Of a stretch of DNA of 64,000 nucleotides, positions 35,491-48,391 are shown one piece after another (the stretch's first letter is position 1; every line of letters begins with the position of its first letter). Position numbers and translations under genes: made by a program. The stretch is taken from the NCBI GenBank assembly GCA_014549065.1, contig JACDOX010000068.1, forward strand, positions 62,001-126,000. The letters are read 5' to 3'. The DNA comes from Cardinalis cardinalis. Its lineage: Eukaryota > Chordata > Aves > Passeriformes > Cardinalidae. Under the pieces are notes generated by a model. The model was not told where the DNA came from, searched no databases, and saw only the letters and a list, made by a program, of their open reading frames with translations.

Positions 35491-38400
35491 CTGAATGAGA
35501 AGGACATGTTAAAACTGAAAATACTTAATTGCTGATGCTTTTATTTAGAGAACTTTAACTCTTTGAAAGAATAAAAAGAGGTTCTTCCTAACCTAGAAAG
35601 TCATTAGACAAGNTAAAATAATTGAATTCTAGATGTGCAGAAATATCTCCTTTTTATATTCTCCATCTTTGCTCAGTGTTGGCGTGGAGGCATTCCTTAC
35701 TCCAGGCAAAGTCATTATATTCATGCACCACAGAAAGGGAATTATCTCCTTGTGNAGATAATTATGGGCATAATAATCTGTTCCTTAGACTCTGGAATAC
35801 TATTTTTTCATTTCCTGTCTGAAGCCAACCCAAAGACTTCACATTTCCAGAGCTCTTTGTAGAATGCCCTGTGGAGAAATGTGGGAATCCTCTGTGTGCC
35901 TCTGAGAAGTGTCAGTGTCCCAGCAGCAGTGCTGGGTGAGGCAGTGCTGAGCACAGGGACCTGTGCAGAGCCTGTGCCCAGGCTGAAACAGAGCTTTTGC
36001 ACAGCTCCAGTGTTTGTTTTGATAACACTCACACACTCCCTTGTCCAGTCTTGCAGAGTTGGATCATTTCAAGTGTTCTCCAGGCAAGTTTTAAGCAGGC
36101 TTTTCTTCCTTTTGCCTGCAGTTTTAAGAGCAGCAAGCACTACTTGCACTTACTGAAAAGCCAGTCTATTCAAATTCAGTTAAACAACCCATCTGCTGAG
36201 TCTGCTTTAATCCAAGCCAATATCTAAATCCCAGCAGAATTAGACTTCCTGAGCACTTTCATTTTTAAGGGCTGATTCTTACATTCTATATTGCTAAATT
36301 ATTTAGCTGGTTGATGGTAATGATGGAATCCAGTAATGAACTATCCTCATCTGAACTATTCTCAGAACAATGGGAGCATAGGGAGGGGGCATAATTTGCA
36401 GTGTAGTCATGGGAAGTGGATTTAAAAATTAATGAGTGGATGTTTTATAAAGCCTATACCACACTGCTGCATACACCTAACTACATGGGAGAAATGCAAC
36501 TGATTACCTGCATTACTGATGAGAGTAAAACTAATTCTAAAATCACTTTCTGTGAGTTTAGGCAAAGGGGAGACCACCTGTATGTTCCTGCTGGTAACTG
36601 TTTATTCTGTGCTTATTGCTGAAGTTGTGGGCTGTGCTGGCCATTTCAGAAAATGCACTGCATTTAATTTTTGCTTTCAGCTTCAGAGGAATAAAGATGA
36701 AATGTATGAACAGTCAGGGGTGTGGATAAGACAAGTTGGGTTAAAGTAGTTTGTCCTTATCAGAGAGTTAAGTTAGCAATGCTCCAATTTTTTTTAAAAT
36801 TTCAAGTATAGGTATGTAAATCTATATTTATGAGGTTTTGAGTTCTCTCACAATATGGGATGTCCCCAAATTACAGGTAATCCTACCTTAATTCCACCTT
36901 TTGTCTTCTTAATGCTTTTCTTTTTTGATAACTCTACTTCAGAAACAGTCTTTGGAGGGCAGGAAATTTCTGTAGACCTCCTGTTGGTAGCTGAAAGAGT
37001 AAAAAAGCAAGTAGCATTAGAAAATGTGCTAAAAGCTAAAATTCTACTTCCTAATAAAAGCAATGAGCCAAGTGGTAAATGAGGCCTGGCTTAGAGAACT
37101 GAGCTGTGCTGGAGCAGTGATGGACTGGGTGGAACAAGGGATGAGTCCCCTTGTTCAGTGCTGCACTGTCTTAAATTGGCATCTTCAGCTCCACACTGAA
37201 AGGATTACTTTGGTTTGGCTTCCCCTGGGAAAAGCATCTTTAGGAAGCACAGCTAAATGTTAGCCAGCTGTACCAGCTTGGGTAATTGCCACTTACATGG
37301 TGTTGCTTGTTGGGTTCCCAGGAAATTTTGTTTCTGGTAATGGTTTGCTGATTGGTGTTGGATTCATTACATGAACAACTCTCAAAAGAGTAATCACAGG
37401 AATTCAGCAAGGCACAATGACAGGTGTGTAAGGAGAGAATCTGAGGATATTATTTCAGAATATGCCCTGTTATGTCAGGTTTGGGGCCCTTGCAGGCTCT
37501 GAAAGGCCCGCTGACACTGAGGCTACTGGACATCCTTAACAACAAAACCACTGTGCTGAGCCTGCTGTCCAAAGAAAAGTGTTAGACTGAACTATGAGAA
37601 GGGAAATCATACATTTGGCTTGAGTAGAAAATAATATCTGTTACAGCTTTATATTTGTTTTAGATTGGTAATGAGTTCACAGCACATGCAAGTACAAGGC
37701 CAACAGCACTCTTTCTTTTCTTCACTGCTGAATTGATATGGGCGCCATTCATGTCATGGATGAAAACATGTATGAAAGCCAGATGAAATGCTGAAGGAAT
37801 NTGGGTCAGACAACAAAGAACAAAATTGAGGTTAAGTCCTTTTCTTTTTTATTCTGGAAAAACTTTATAATTGAAGAAGCACTTTTTCTAAGAATAAAAG
37901 CTGGTGCTTTCAAATGCATCTGGCAACATTTTGTTTAAGAGAGTTTCACCAAGTTTAATGTTTTGAAATGTTNAGTCTTGATAGTCATTAACTTTTTCTT
38001 CTTTGGGAGAAGCTGAGGGATACAGTAAAAAAGATGAAGACTTCTTTGAATGAGGAGGACNTAGTATCAAAGGTTTGATGTAGGTGAGGTCTGAACACTT
38101 TTTAAAAGAAAACACCTTTACAAAGTTTCAAATGCCCTTGTCATTTTGCAGTCTTCTTTTAAAGTAGTTTTTAAAATGGCAAAAAAGAAGCACATAGAAG
38201 CATCCAAATTATATCCAGTTAAAAAGGCAACGTATCAGTTTCACAGATGATAGTAATTGAAGCTGACATTTCTTCTACCCTGTGTCTTTTCCACAGCCTT
38301 ATCACAGAGCTGGGAAGAGAATTAATTAAAGCAGCCTGTATCTAANTCTTCCCTAAATCTTGGATTTATCCGATGCTGAATGACATAAGGACTTGGCAAT

Positions 38401-41400
38401 GCCCATTTCATGCCTGTTACCTCCTCANAATGACTCCATACTAGAAAGTTTCCTCAATGGAACAGTGAAATCTGGCAGTCACCAGCAGCTATAATCAACT
38501 GGTAGAGAATTCTTGTGGTTCCCAGGACTGAGCTGAAATGCAAATGCCTCTTTTTGGCTCTCCCATCACTCTTTCAGAATATACAGCAGAGGATTTGTTT
38601 TGACTTTNAGCACTATTTTCAACAAATACCTTTTTCCTATCTCCAAGAAAGCTTTCCCTGAAGTAGTATTTGTTCTCTCAAAGGTATTTTTNTTTCACTC
38701 AAAAAGTGGTTTACTGACATATTGGAACCAAGGGGACAAAAAGATGCAAGATGTAGCACATGGAAGCTATTGATCCCGATTGTCCAACTTCTTCATTCCT
38801 TTCTAATCTGCAGGGAGGGTGACTGCTGCTGTTGGCAAAACCAGAATATTTGGTAAGTTTNCAAATGGGTCCTTTTATGTGTTTTCCCATGAATCTTTGA
38901 GTAAAGTGTCTGTAAGCATCAGCAAATTCACCCTTTTCTGTATTGCTGCAGCCTGGGGATTCTATTNAGCCATAAAGTCTCACCTACCACCATCATGACA
39001 AAACAGGCTGTGATCAGACTTATTATACTAAAAACTATTATCTCCTGGAGCTTCTCCCAGCTTTATCCTATTTATACCTTGAAAATCAGCATTAAGAAAA
39101 TGGATCTGAGACTTGGCCACCAAGATATTGTTTCATAATTACCCTAGATATGCTGCCAATGTCTAGTTGCCCTCTCTAAATCTGAGTTCAGTCTCTTGGA
39201 TTGCTCTACAGTCTAATTCACAATGGATATGGAAATTAAGGGAAGCAACAGAAATAACTTCAGAAAACATGAGGACTTTCACATAGAAGAGCATAGTCAG
39301 CAATACCAAGTTGTTTGGCTTATTCATTATTCAGAAAATTTTGTAGCTTGAAGAGATGGTTGATATTGGTCTGAAAACCCTTGCTGAAAGCAATCAGTAG
39401 AAAAAGTGGAAATCAGTTACAACTTTGATGTCTGGATCACAACTTGCAAGCTCAGACAGCTCCAGGTGATCCAGCACAGCACAGTTTAAATGAAGGATGA
39501 CACATTCACAAGAAGCTAAACTGCAGGTGCTCCTTGATCCAGCAGCAAATTTCNCAGGTCAGTTTACAGTCTGAGTCTTGGCTTCTTCAGCGTGACANAT
39601 TTCAGAAAAGGAGACAGGTACAAGATATTAAAGCAGCCAAATTCCACTGAGTCTGTTTCAGAGATGAATTTGATTCATATTGACACAGCAAACTTCCCTT
39701 TCCAATTCTACCTAGAAATGAATTGAAAACAGGAAACAANCTGCTTTGGTTATGCTCTGGAGAATTTTTCAGTTATTGACTGGCCCATAGTCAGAGACTG
39801 CTACATGTCACTGCATTTAAGTAGTTGCTGAAGCACTACAGAAAGAAACAGCCCGAATACCTGACAATTATCATTGCAATAATTACTGTGGAACTGGAAA
39901 TATAAGGGAAACTCCCTTATAGACTTCAGTACAGTTGGCTGTTTCAAGGTCAGTACAATATTGTCTTGCTGAAGAAGCTGAAAATTACAATGTTGAATTG
40001 CCTACTGAAAGAATAAAGGCACAGGAACAAAGGAGAACTAGAAATGTCTGCATGGCTGCAGAGTTGTTTTCATCCTATTGTTTCACAGTACTCCCCTGGA
40101 TGATACATAGTGATGATTTCATTTTGAATTCATTAATATTTTTAATTGCTTTATGCTGCTTTTAAAGCAAATATTGTCAAAGGGCANTGTAAAGCAGAGT
40201 TTGCGTCTGTCACTTGCATTCACCTGGAGCACCACTACACTTTTCCAATGGGCCTTTAGTACTGTTTACTGGTTTTTTATGAAGAAGTTGTATGACAAGT
40301 ATGAAATCACTGTTGTGTTATTTAGCCCACAGCAAATGGTAAAGTGGGCTGTACTGTCCCTAAAGCTGCTAGAAAATGAGAAAAGACTCATATGCTCTGT
40401 TTTGCTTTGCAGTCTCTCCACCNCTCTAAGACTGAAATAAATTCAGTGAGGAAAACTTGCTGTGCAGCTTGTGAGAAAAAGCTGTGGTTTCACCCATTCT
40501 CCCCCCTGCTCCTTTGTGGCAGGACACAGGCACCATCTCTCAGGTGCTGATCTCTTACAGGGGGGGCTACATCCCCCACTGAGGGACAGACTGAGGGACA
40601 GACAGAACTGTGGGCAGCTCCCAGGTGCTCAGAGACAGCTGGATTATTTTACCTGGGTAAGTGGCCCTAAGTTAGGTCCTGCTAGAATAAGGGCAACTCA
40701 TTGGCTAGCAAGAGACCATAGCCAAGGGTTACAATACATTCTCAGCACTTGTAAGATATTCCAAGCCCTCCTCAAGTAAACACCACACTTCACATTCAGG
40801 TTTGGGGGGAATTCCCCCTTCACCTTCTCCCATCTGTTTTCTGTATGGGGTTTGTGCAATCTCACTCATCACCTCCAGCAGAATTGAATTCTTTTGGCAA
40901 GGACAAGCATGGGAATAACTAGTGTGCTAAACTTTATTGGGGCTTGCTGCTTATGCTGTACAACAGGACCACNAGCTTGAAGATAATTAGTGGCTTAATT
41001 GCTATTTTGAATGCTGGTGATAGCAAAACAATGTTTAGGCAGCTAAAGAAACACCAGAGCAGCTATGGTTTGTCACTTAAGGCTTAGGGCAGAAAGACTT
41101 TGCCATTCTTAGGCAATATAATTTAGACTTCTCCCTGGCAAAATTTCTGGTAACCCTTAGAAAATCTGATGATATAAGTAGCACAGAGCAAGGTTTCTGG
41201 ATGTGGAATATTCTTCTACAAGGAGACACTATTTGGTTTCCTCAGACTGGCCCAAGTGTAATAGCAATCCCACAGCCACAAAACTGAAAGTATCTTTTCC
41301 TTTTTACAACTTCATTTATAGAAATATACCGAACCAGACAAACTAGTGGTTTCTCAAACCATTCATGAGTCACACACACCATCTCTTCTGAGTCAGCAAA

Positions 41401-44400
41401 TCTCTCCACAGCTTCACTTCCCCTGCACACATTCCCAGACTCTTGCAAGAAATTCTTCCTTTATCCTCAGTCCAGATGTTATTAGTTAGTGAGTGTTATG
41501 CACTAGTGACTGTGAGGAATGCTGGACTGGATCCAATGAGCAGTTGTATACATTTAACTGAGATGGAACCAGCTTAAATTTTATTATTTAAAGAACTGAG
41601 AAGGCTCCAGCTGTGTTTTCCCCCCTATGAATCTTATGTTCCAAGTTGGCATTCTAAGATGCTTGTACGGTGAGTCATGGATTTTGTATGTGCAATGTGC
41701 TGTTAAACATGTTATTTGTTTAACAAGCTCACAGACATTTTGACATCTCTGCTCCTGTATTTCACATTTATGTTGCCCACAAAGAACTCTNTAGATGAAT
41801 ATTTTATAGCACTTTGTGCTGCCATGTTCCAACTCTTGTAAGAAAGGTAACTAAAGCAAGACATTTTTCCTAACCATGTCACTGAGATGGCCAAATCACC
41901 TTTTACTGCAATTTTCCAAGAATATGTGAGGTTGAAGGGAATAGCCTTTGGGAAAGTTTCATTTCAAAGAGTAAGAGTTTGGGACAATTACAAGCAAATT
42001 AAAATAGATAAATGCTAACTGCAGTAATTTCTAATTGTTTGTATTATCCTTTACAGTTCTGTAGTTCATCTCATTGTGTCTGACAGACTGTGTGGTTTCA
42101 CTCTGTGGACATACTCCAATTCACTCTGTGCTAAAGAGTTTTGCATAGAAATGCAGAGAACAAATATGTAGTCAAATTATCAAAAATTATGCCCTCAAAA
42201 GTGAATCAGAGTGAAAATATCAAGTGCCACTTCTTTCCTCCCAGCAGACATAGANACAAATTTAGCTATTAGAATTCTAGCAACTTCCACTGGGAGAAAA
42301 TGGAGTTCTCCTTAAAATAAAGTGTCATATATACTACTTAAATATTTTCAAGGCTCTTATTATAAAAAGGTAAACAGAGTTTTCTGCCTTTTCAGGGTTG
42401 ATCTGTGAATAATATTTAATCAAGTTCTCACAGCTAAAACATGCACCAAATACAGCTGCCACAGACTTTTCAGCATCACAATAATTCCAGAACTAGTACT
42501 TCAGTCTTGAACAAGCCTGTCCCTGCAAAATATGGAAGTCCACTTGTGAAACCAGAAGCATCAAGCAAAATTGGGATTAAGGTAAATTTTTTTCTTCAGA
42601 GTTTCCAGACCCATAGAAAAGTGTTGACCAAAGGAGAATAAATTCTGAGCTGCTCTTCTGGATCTTCACTGAGCTAAAAGATTGCTGAGAGTCACCAGAA
42701 ACCACAAGGACATGCACATGAAACTGTGACAGTCATTTCCCCAACAGAAACCTGCCCTTTCTCTCAGACATGGTATCAGCTATACTTGTGTGCAGAAAAT
42801 CCATCTCTGCCTACGTATTTGTCCATGTAAAATGGAGAATCTGAAAGTTACAATAATGGAGTGTTTAATGCCTGAGCCTTCATATCTGTTTTTCCATTAG
42901 CACNCTGAATTGGACTGAATTTTCCCTACTGCTCCCTGTTAGGAAAATGGAGAGTCAGCAAGGAAGAACAAAACAAAATCTATTCTGGAACAAATGTAAC
43001 TTCTTTTCCTTTCACAGACCAACCACCCCAGTGCTGCCATGGTATTGTTACTCTGCTGCCTGGGGACAAAAGCCTTTCTTTCTGGTCTTCTATTTCTGTT
43101 TACCACATTTTATTGCCTTTGCTTGCCTTTCTATTTACACAGTCTAGGACCATGGTATTTTCCTGTTGTCATATTCTATTTTGCAAGCTTTTAGAAACAT
43201 TCAGGTATGTCCTGGGTAAAATATGACAAATGAGTTACAAAACCTGTTTCGAGAAGGTGCTCTAAGCCTCTCTCATTTTCCAAGATGTTGCTTAATAAAT
43301 TCTCCCCATAAGTAAATGCTGATTGTGCATTGATGCCATGAATGTGAAGAAAGGACACAGAGGAAAGTCCAAAAGACAGTAGCTTCCAGAAGAGCAGAAT
43401 TTCACAGCCTCATTTTCAGGCTTGGAATAGGACTCAGTGTCCCTGTTTCTATTCTCAGACATGTTTCAGAGTCAGACTGTGAAACACCTTGGTGAATTCC
43501 TCAGTTTATCTTGCTTCAGTTTTCTTTCTGAAAAAAGAGGTTAAAATACTGACCAGTACTTGCCAAGAGCTTTGGCATTCTGAGGGAAAGGGCACTCAGG
43601 AATTCCAAANTGTGATTCTCTGTAGCGGACAACTGGATAACACCAAAGAGATTCATAAAGAATATGTGNATATACATGTACTATTCATGGCTGTTAAAGT
43701 CACTGACTGAGAGTCCCTGGATGAGCTGTAGATACTCAGGCACTTCTGTTTCTTTACACAGAGGTACTCTTGGTCAGTCACCTCCTAGAATCTGAATGAA
43801 ATGGCAGAGTCTGCTTATCAATGTCTGAACAGAACTAGGTTGCACTTTGCACCTCCTGACAACAAGGGTAGCATTTCAAAATAAATTCCAGCTACCTATT
43901 ATTTTGAAACAGGACATTAAAGGCTAAGCCTTGTCACACAGTTATCCTGTATTGGGTTGTATAACTATGAACTGCAATTCAAGGGATAGAGCAAGAAAAC
44001 ATCTCATGACTTTCTGTGAAAGAGCTGATGGTATGTGGGATGGGCTGTATGAACAAGAATCAAAACTTAAAGCACTGTCATAAACCAGTGACTGTTCTAT
44101 AAGGTTCTATCTAGATCAANAATTTATTCTAAAAATCTGCAAATGTGCTAAAATGACAAGAAAGAAGTTCAAGAAACAGTTCAAGGGATTGCATGCATAA
44201 ACAGAATGGCAAGATTAGCTTTTAGCCTGAAGATGCAGTTTCAGAGTAGGTAAAAGCCATNCTAAAACTGTGCTACCACTGACAGGAACTAACTGGTTCT
44301 GACCTACTGACCCCATAACCCCATTTTCTGCAACTTCCTTTGCTTCAGCACTAGTGGCCATGCAGTGAGCAATCTGATGAATGCTGTAATTAGTGCTGCT

Positions 44401-45680
44401 TGGAGCAGTGACTGGGCTGTGTGATCTCCAGAGCTCCCTGCATTTTTCTAACCCATGCAACGGAAGAAGAACTACTACAGTTTTGCAGTCTGATGACTCA
44501 GTTTTCAAGGCATATCACAACTCCAGCNAACTGACTGCCCACCCCAGTGCATGAGAGGAGCACAGTGCTGGAGGATGGGTGTGTGGCAGAGCAGGACCTC
44601 TTCACTGGCATTGTGTTCTCAGCTTGCCTCAAACTGAAAGAGAAGCTGAAAGTTNAGGTAGGAACTGTACATATTAAACACAGCTNGCATGGTTTNGGGG
44701 GGNAATGTACAGATGTCAAGCCAGCATGGGAATGGGGAAAAGATGATTTTCCTTTGGAAGAAAGGATGAATGCTGGGGAGCAGAGGAGAACAGGGACATT
44801 GGTGTGATTTTTTGCTGGTATGTCTAGAAAGCAAAATGGTCAGGCTACTGGTCATCCACCTCAACAGGAAGATTCCTGTTGCGAAAGCAGTTCATGGAAC
44901 ACTCTTCACGCAAAATTAGAGGGTTTTTTAAAGGCTTTTTACTAAAGGTTCCCCTTTTGAACAGCCCTAAAGGTTACAAAGAGACAACCTCTTCCTGCAG
45001 GGAAGCACAGGGTAGCTGGTCTCCAGGATACACTGTTTCAAATTAGCNTCACTCATGTTCCTTTTGCAGGAAACAGCTATCTTGACTAAACACACATGCT
45101 AACCTCAAATCAGGAACTTTCAGTAATTTCCAAACAGAAGCAATGCTCAGGTTCCATGGTTAGCAGAAGACAGTGTAGAAAGTGAAAGGTAGAAAGTGAA
45201 CTAACATCTATGTAGAGCGGGGGAAAAGCAAAAATTCCACAAATGAGTCAGTGTCATTCACTAATGGATCCTTAATTTTGCAAGTATCTGATTGAAACTT
45301 GAGGAATTATGACACTTGAAATCCAAATATTCACATGACATTATCTGCAATATAAAAGAGGTTCACATGCTTGCATTGCAGGCTTGCATTGACTACCCTG
45401 GTGTGGGTATTTGGGAATTAGCAATACAAGACACACTGAGACACAGTATGGAAATGTACTCTACAGATTAGACCTGGGAAGAGAAACCTGGTGGGTTTTT
45501 TTGATTCACCCTTGTTTGTATGGTTGCAGTGAGAGATATTTCATATTCATTTTCACTAGCTGGACCTACGAGGCTGACACTGCACATCAAACTCAAGTGT
45601 TNGTTCTGATAACAAAAATCAAACATGACCATGTGGACAAAACATTGGTGTGAGTCTGAAAGCAGCTGCTCATGGCNTAC
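35491..45680 (-). other. MCF2L2: MCF2L2 intron, about 10 kb
   Basis: No certain exon found. A short linker exon is expected from comparison with mammals (roughly 20-40 residues), and one weak candidate lies at 41,380-41,441. No transposon recognised. Single N bases are frequent. Confidence 0.6.
41380..41441 (-). other. Weak candidate linker exon of MCF2L2
   Basis: 62 bases between an acceptor-like TTTCTTGCAAG and a donor-like ATG|GTGTGT. Entered with one base from the exon at 45,681 it reads through and ends in phase 0, exactly what is needed to join 35,490. The product is acidic (GSEAVERFADSEEM). The acceptor is AAG and not CAG, the donor is only moderate, and no clear sequence match supports it. 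Confidence 0.2.
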
Positions 45681-45858
45681 CTACTGCTGCTGGTCTGGTA
45701 ATCTTTGGTGATGCTCGCTTTGGGGAAGATTCAGGATGTGGAGCAACAGGTTGTACTGGCCGGGTCTGTTTGGCTGCCAGCTTCTTCAGACTTACTTGCC
45801 TCTTGTCAAACATTTCTTGCACATCTTCGAGTTTTTGTACAATTCTTTGGGCATTGGC
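45681..45858 (-). CDS. MCF2L2: MCF2L2 exon, end of spectrin region and linker
   Basis: Acceptor GTCAAG|GCC at 45,859. Reads ANAQRIVQKLEDVQEMFDKR, then QVSLKKLAAKQTRPVQPVAP, then HPESSPKRASPKITRP. The QTRPVQPVAP segment is a signature of the MCF2L/MCF2L2 group. Two donors overlap: TAG|GTANGC (exon end 45,681, phase 1, with N at position +4) and GCA|GTAGGT (exon end 45,684, phase 0). The second would join the 35,402 exon directly in frame; the first requires an intermediate exon. Confidence 0.9.
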
Positions 45859-46252
45859 CTTGACAAAGAAAAGGCAAACAACAAATGGTTGTCAGTGTTG
45901 GACTGAGTGAGTGAAGAAAGGACTTGTATTACCAGACTCAGACGAGAGCTGGAGATCACAGTTTATTGCAGCCCAGTCCACGCATTCTGCCCAGATCACA
46001 GTTTCTCTGACCAAGACAGAGTGACTCAAACAGTGTTTCTAGCACTGCTCTGAAGAAAATGATGTAAGTGTTGCATGACTGCTCTTATGAGTAAAACTTA
46101 CTGCCATAAATACTGACCTCTGTGCCCTTTTAGAGTAGGGAAAGAGGCATATTTTAGCAGACTCAAANATATAGCCTAGTACACTTTCATGGACAAAGCA
46201 ACCAGAAATGTTTAACTTCTAAGTGAGCACATGCACATCTGAGGGGTTCTAC

Positions 46253-46444
46253 CTTTATTTCAGGGGTGAGGATCATGTCAAACTGATTGTAGAACTCCTT
46301 CGGGTTGGAGAGCTGGTGTTCCTTAGCTGTTATCAAGAACTTCTCAATTTCAACGAGTGCAGTTTCAGCTCCCTCTTGTGACTGGCACTTGTCCACAGCT
46401 TGGGAAGCTAAGAGGTAGATTCCAGCTTCACACCATTGGCTTGC
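46253..46444 (-). CDS. MCF2L2: MCF2L2 exon, spectrin-like repeat region
   Basis: 192 bases, 64 codons, phase 0 at both ends; acceptor TTGAAG|GCA and donor AAG|GTAGAA. Starts ASQWCEAGIYLLASQAVDKC and ends in a helical segment with FYNQFDMILTPEIK. The SQWCEAGIYLLASQAVDKCQS run is nearly unchanged in mammalian MCF2L2. This follows the three-helix region that in Dbl-family members helps autoinhibition and membrane or lipid association. Confidence 0.95.
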
Positions 46445-46796
46445 CTTCAAGGAAAAGTGGGGGAAGAAGGACTCATCATCACTGACAGTCCAAGTTGTTA
46501 GCTGTTGCTTCTACTCTATGAAAAACAGATTTGCCCTAACATGTCATTAAAAGTGGATCAATGCTACTCATAGTATGCCTGCCCATAGTTTCTGCCCACA
46601 AGTCATCCCATCAGCATATGCAGAATTGAACTTGCTGAACTGATGCAAAGCTCCAATATTTATACTAACATTTACTGAATAAAAAGGAGAAAAAACAAAC
46701 ACAACTTTTTATCTTCATCATAATTACCTGAACTAATAAAATCTTTCATTTTTAATAGAATCTTGCCAGAGNTGTTATCTGAGAAGGTTCACTCAC

Positions 46797-46988
46797 CTTA
46801 TCTAACTGCTTATGCAGCTCAAGAGACTTTCCCAAAATATCATACTTTTTCTTGGTCTCATTGGTAAAGTCATCACAAATTCGCCTGAGTTCAACACACT
46901 TTGGTCTAATGGAGTCAACTGCATAATGGTTGTTTTGGATGAGCTGCTCTCCATGGAGAGCCAGAGACTGGGCCTTCTCCAAAGGTTC
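46797..46988 (-). CDS. MCF2L2: MCF2L2 exon, spectrin-like repeat
   Basis: 192 bases, 64 codons, phase 0/0. Acceptor TTTCACAG|GAA, donor AAG|GTGAGT. Reads EPLEKAQSLALHGEQLIQNN, then HYAVDSIRPKCVELRRICDD, then FTNETKKKYDILGKSLELHK and QLDK. The HYAVDSIRPKC core is shared by MCF2L and MCF2L2. Amphipathic heptad patterning fits a spectrin-repeat helix. Confidence 0.96.
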
Positions 46989-47512
46989 CTGTGAAATTAA
47001 TGAGAAAAATCCAAAATTAGAATTACATGCATAATAAGGACAATCCTTCTCTGTAACCTCTGCTGTAGTCTGGGGATAAAGGTTTGGAATATTAAGATAG
47101 CTGATATATCTTACTTTATATTTACATTGAAGGCCAACTTCTGTGTCCATGAGTACATTGAAACTTGTAAGGTTCCATCTGAACACCAGGAAGCACTTTT
47201 TTATTGTGAGGGAGACCAAACACTGGAACAGGTTGCCCACCGAGATTATGGAGCCCACTTCTGTTTTCTCACATACTGGGGACATTCATNATACAAGTTT
47301 TTCCCTACTTTTTTCCCTAGCTTTCCAAGTAATTAAATGGAAGTACTGGGTCTGAACAACCCTGGCTCCCGGAAATTAGGATCTGTGTTTTGCAATTTAA
47401 AGTAATGACTCATGAGAAGAGAGTAAATCTGGACAAAAAAAAAGGACAGGACAGTGGCAAGTGTCTAGAATACCACGTCTAAAGCAGCTAGAATACTAAA
47501 TTGAGAGCAAAC
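46989..47512 (-). other. MCF2L2: MCF2L2 intron containing a CR1 fragment
   Basis: Short intron of 524 bases largely occupied by a CR1 fragment in the opposite orientation to the gene. Confidence 0.8.
47130..47260 (+). mobile_element. CR1 LINE fragment
   Basis: Sense CR1 on plus strand, recognisable from 'ccaggaagcac', 'attgtgagggagaccaaa' and 'cactggaacaggttgccc'. No 3' terminal repeats follow, so the fragment is internal or the 3' end has been lost. Confidence 0.75.
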
Positions 47513-47632
47513 CTGTCCTTTCTCTTCCAGATGTTTCTGTTCCTTGAGGAGGTTCTCAACTCGAATCACACTGTCTCCAATGTCAGCAAAACCTGCTTGT
47601 GTTTCCATGAGATTATCCAGTGTCAATTTTAC
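47513..47632 (-). CDS. MCF2L2: MCF2L2 exon, spectrin-like repeat region
   Basis: 120 bases, 40 codons, phase 0/0. Acceptor CTTTTAG|GTA. Reads VKLTLDNLMETQAGFADIGD, then SVIRVENLLKEQKHLEEKGQ. The donor is CAG|GTTTGC, a weak but valid GT site, and the reading frame and exon order agree with mammalian MCF2L2, so the exon is accepted. Confidence 0.92.
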
Positions 47633-48276
47633 CTAAAAGCCAGCAACAACAAAAACATAAACCAAACCAAANCAAAACCACCCAAAATCCCATCACAAGA
47701 TACTGATAAAAATTACAACAAACATTCACTTACATCTCTGAGAAGAGTCTGCATCTCAAGTTTAGTCTTTCAGATTGTTCCAAAATGGAAAATCCAAGGA
47801 ATAAATCAACTTCAAAGAGTTTCCCTGCTTCTCACTAATCAGGCCCACAAAGTTTTGACAACCTGTAACTTCACAGTTTATATTACTTCAGAATCTGTAT
47901 TACTCCAGTCTCTGGGCGGAAAGTTGGGCTTTCTGAACTGTATTCCTTTGACTCTAGTGGAATTGGTGACTTGGCATCATAGAAGAATTTATGTTTGATA
48001 ACTTCACACCTAAATGCAAAATTATTTATCAAGGTAAATTTATGTATTGGTGTTCCACATTTTCCCCTCAGAGTCTGGCACTTTCCTCACTGTGCCTTAC
48101 TAAAGTGTTTTAAGATATCTGAAAGCTGTCAAGACTTTAATTTTTGAATATTCATTTCCTATTGCATAATGATCTTCTCTCCCAACCTCCTCTTTGGATT
48201 GCTGGTACACTCTAAGTATGGGAAGAATTTGACCTTATTTACCAGAGAAGGCTAGACAGCATGAACAAAGAAATAC
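47633..48276 (-). other. MCF2L2: MCF2L2 intron
   Basis: 644 bases, no feature seen besides an A-rich stretch near 47,650-47,690. Confidence 0.8.
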
Positions 48277-48391
48277 CTCTCTAAAATCGTGTTCAAAGTG
48301 TCGAAGCTGCAGGCACTGTTCTAGTTTCAGATGATGCTTGGTCCAAAATTGATCAAAAGCCTTTTCTGTTTCATCCAACTGAGCCAACAAC
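48277..48391 (-). CDS. MCF2L2: MCF2L2 exon, spectrin-like repeat region
   Basis: 115 bases; acceptor TTGACAG|GTT, donor GAG|GTATTT. The first base completes an Arg codon split from the exon at 49,972. Reads RLLAQLDETEKAFDQFWTKH, then HLKLEQCLQLRHFEHDFRE. The segment FDQFW..HHLKLEQCLQL is characteristic of the MCF2/MCF2L family. Confidence 0.95.

Noticed and set aside
37888..38053. Minus-strand frame after a CCCTCAG acceptor, considered as the missing MCF2L2 linker exon
   Set aside because: Entry phase fits, but no phase-0 donor follows, and an N makes one codon possibly a stop (TNA).
45650..45910. Plus-strand 86-codon frame
   Set aside because: It is the antisense shadow of the MCF2L2 exon at 45,681-45,858.
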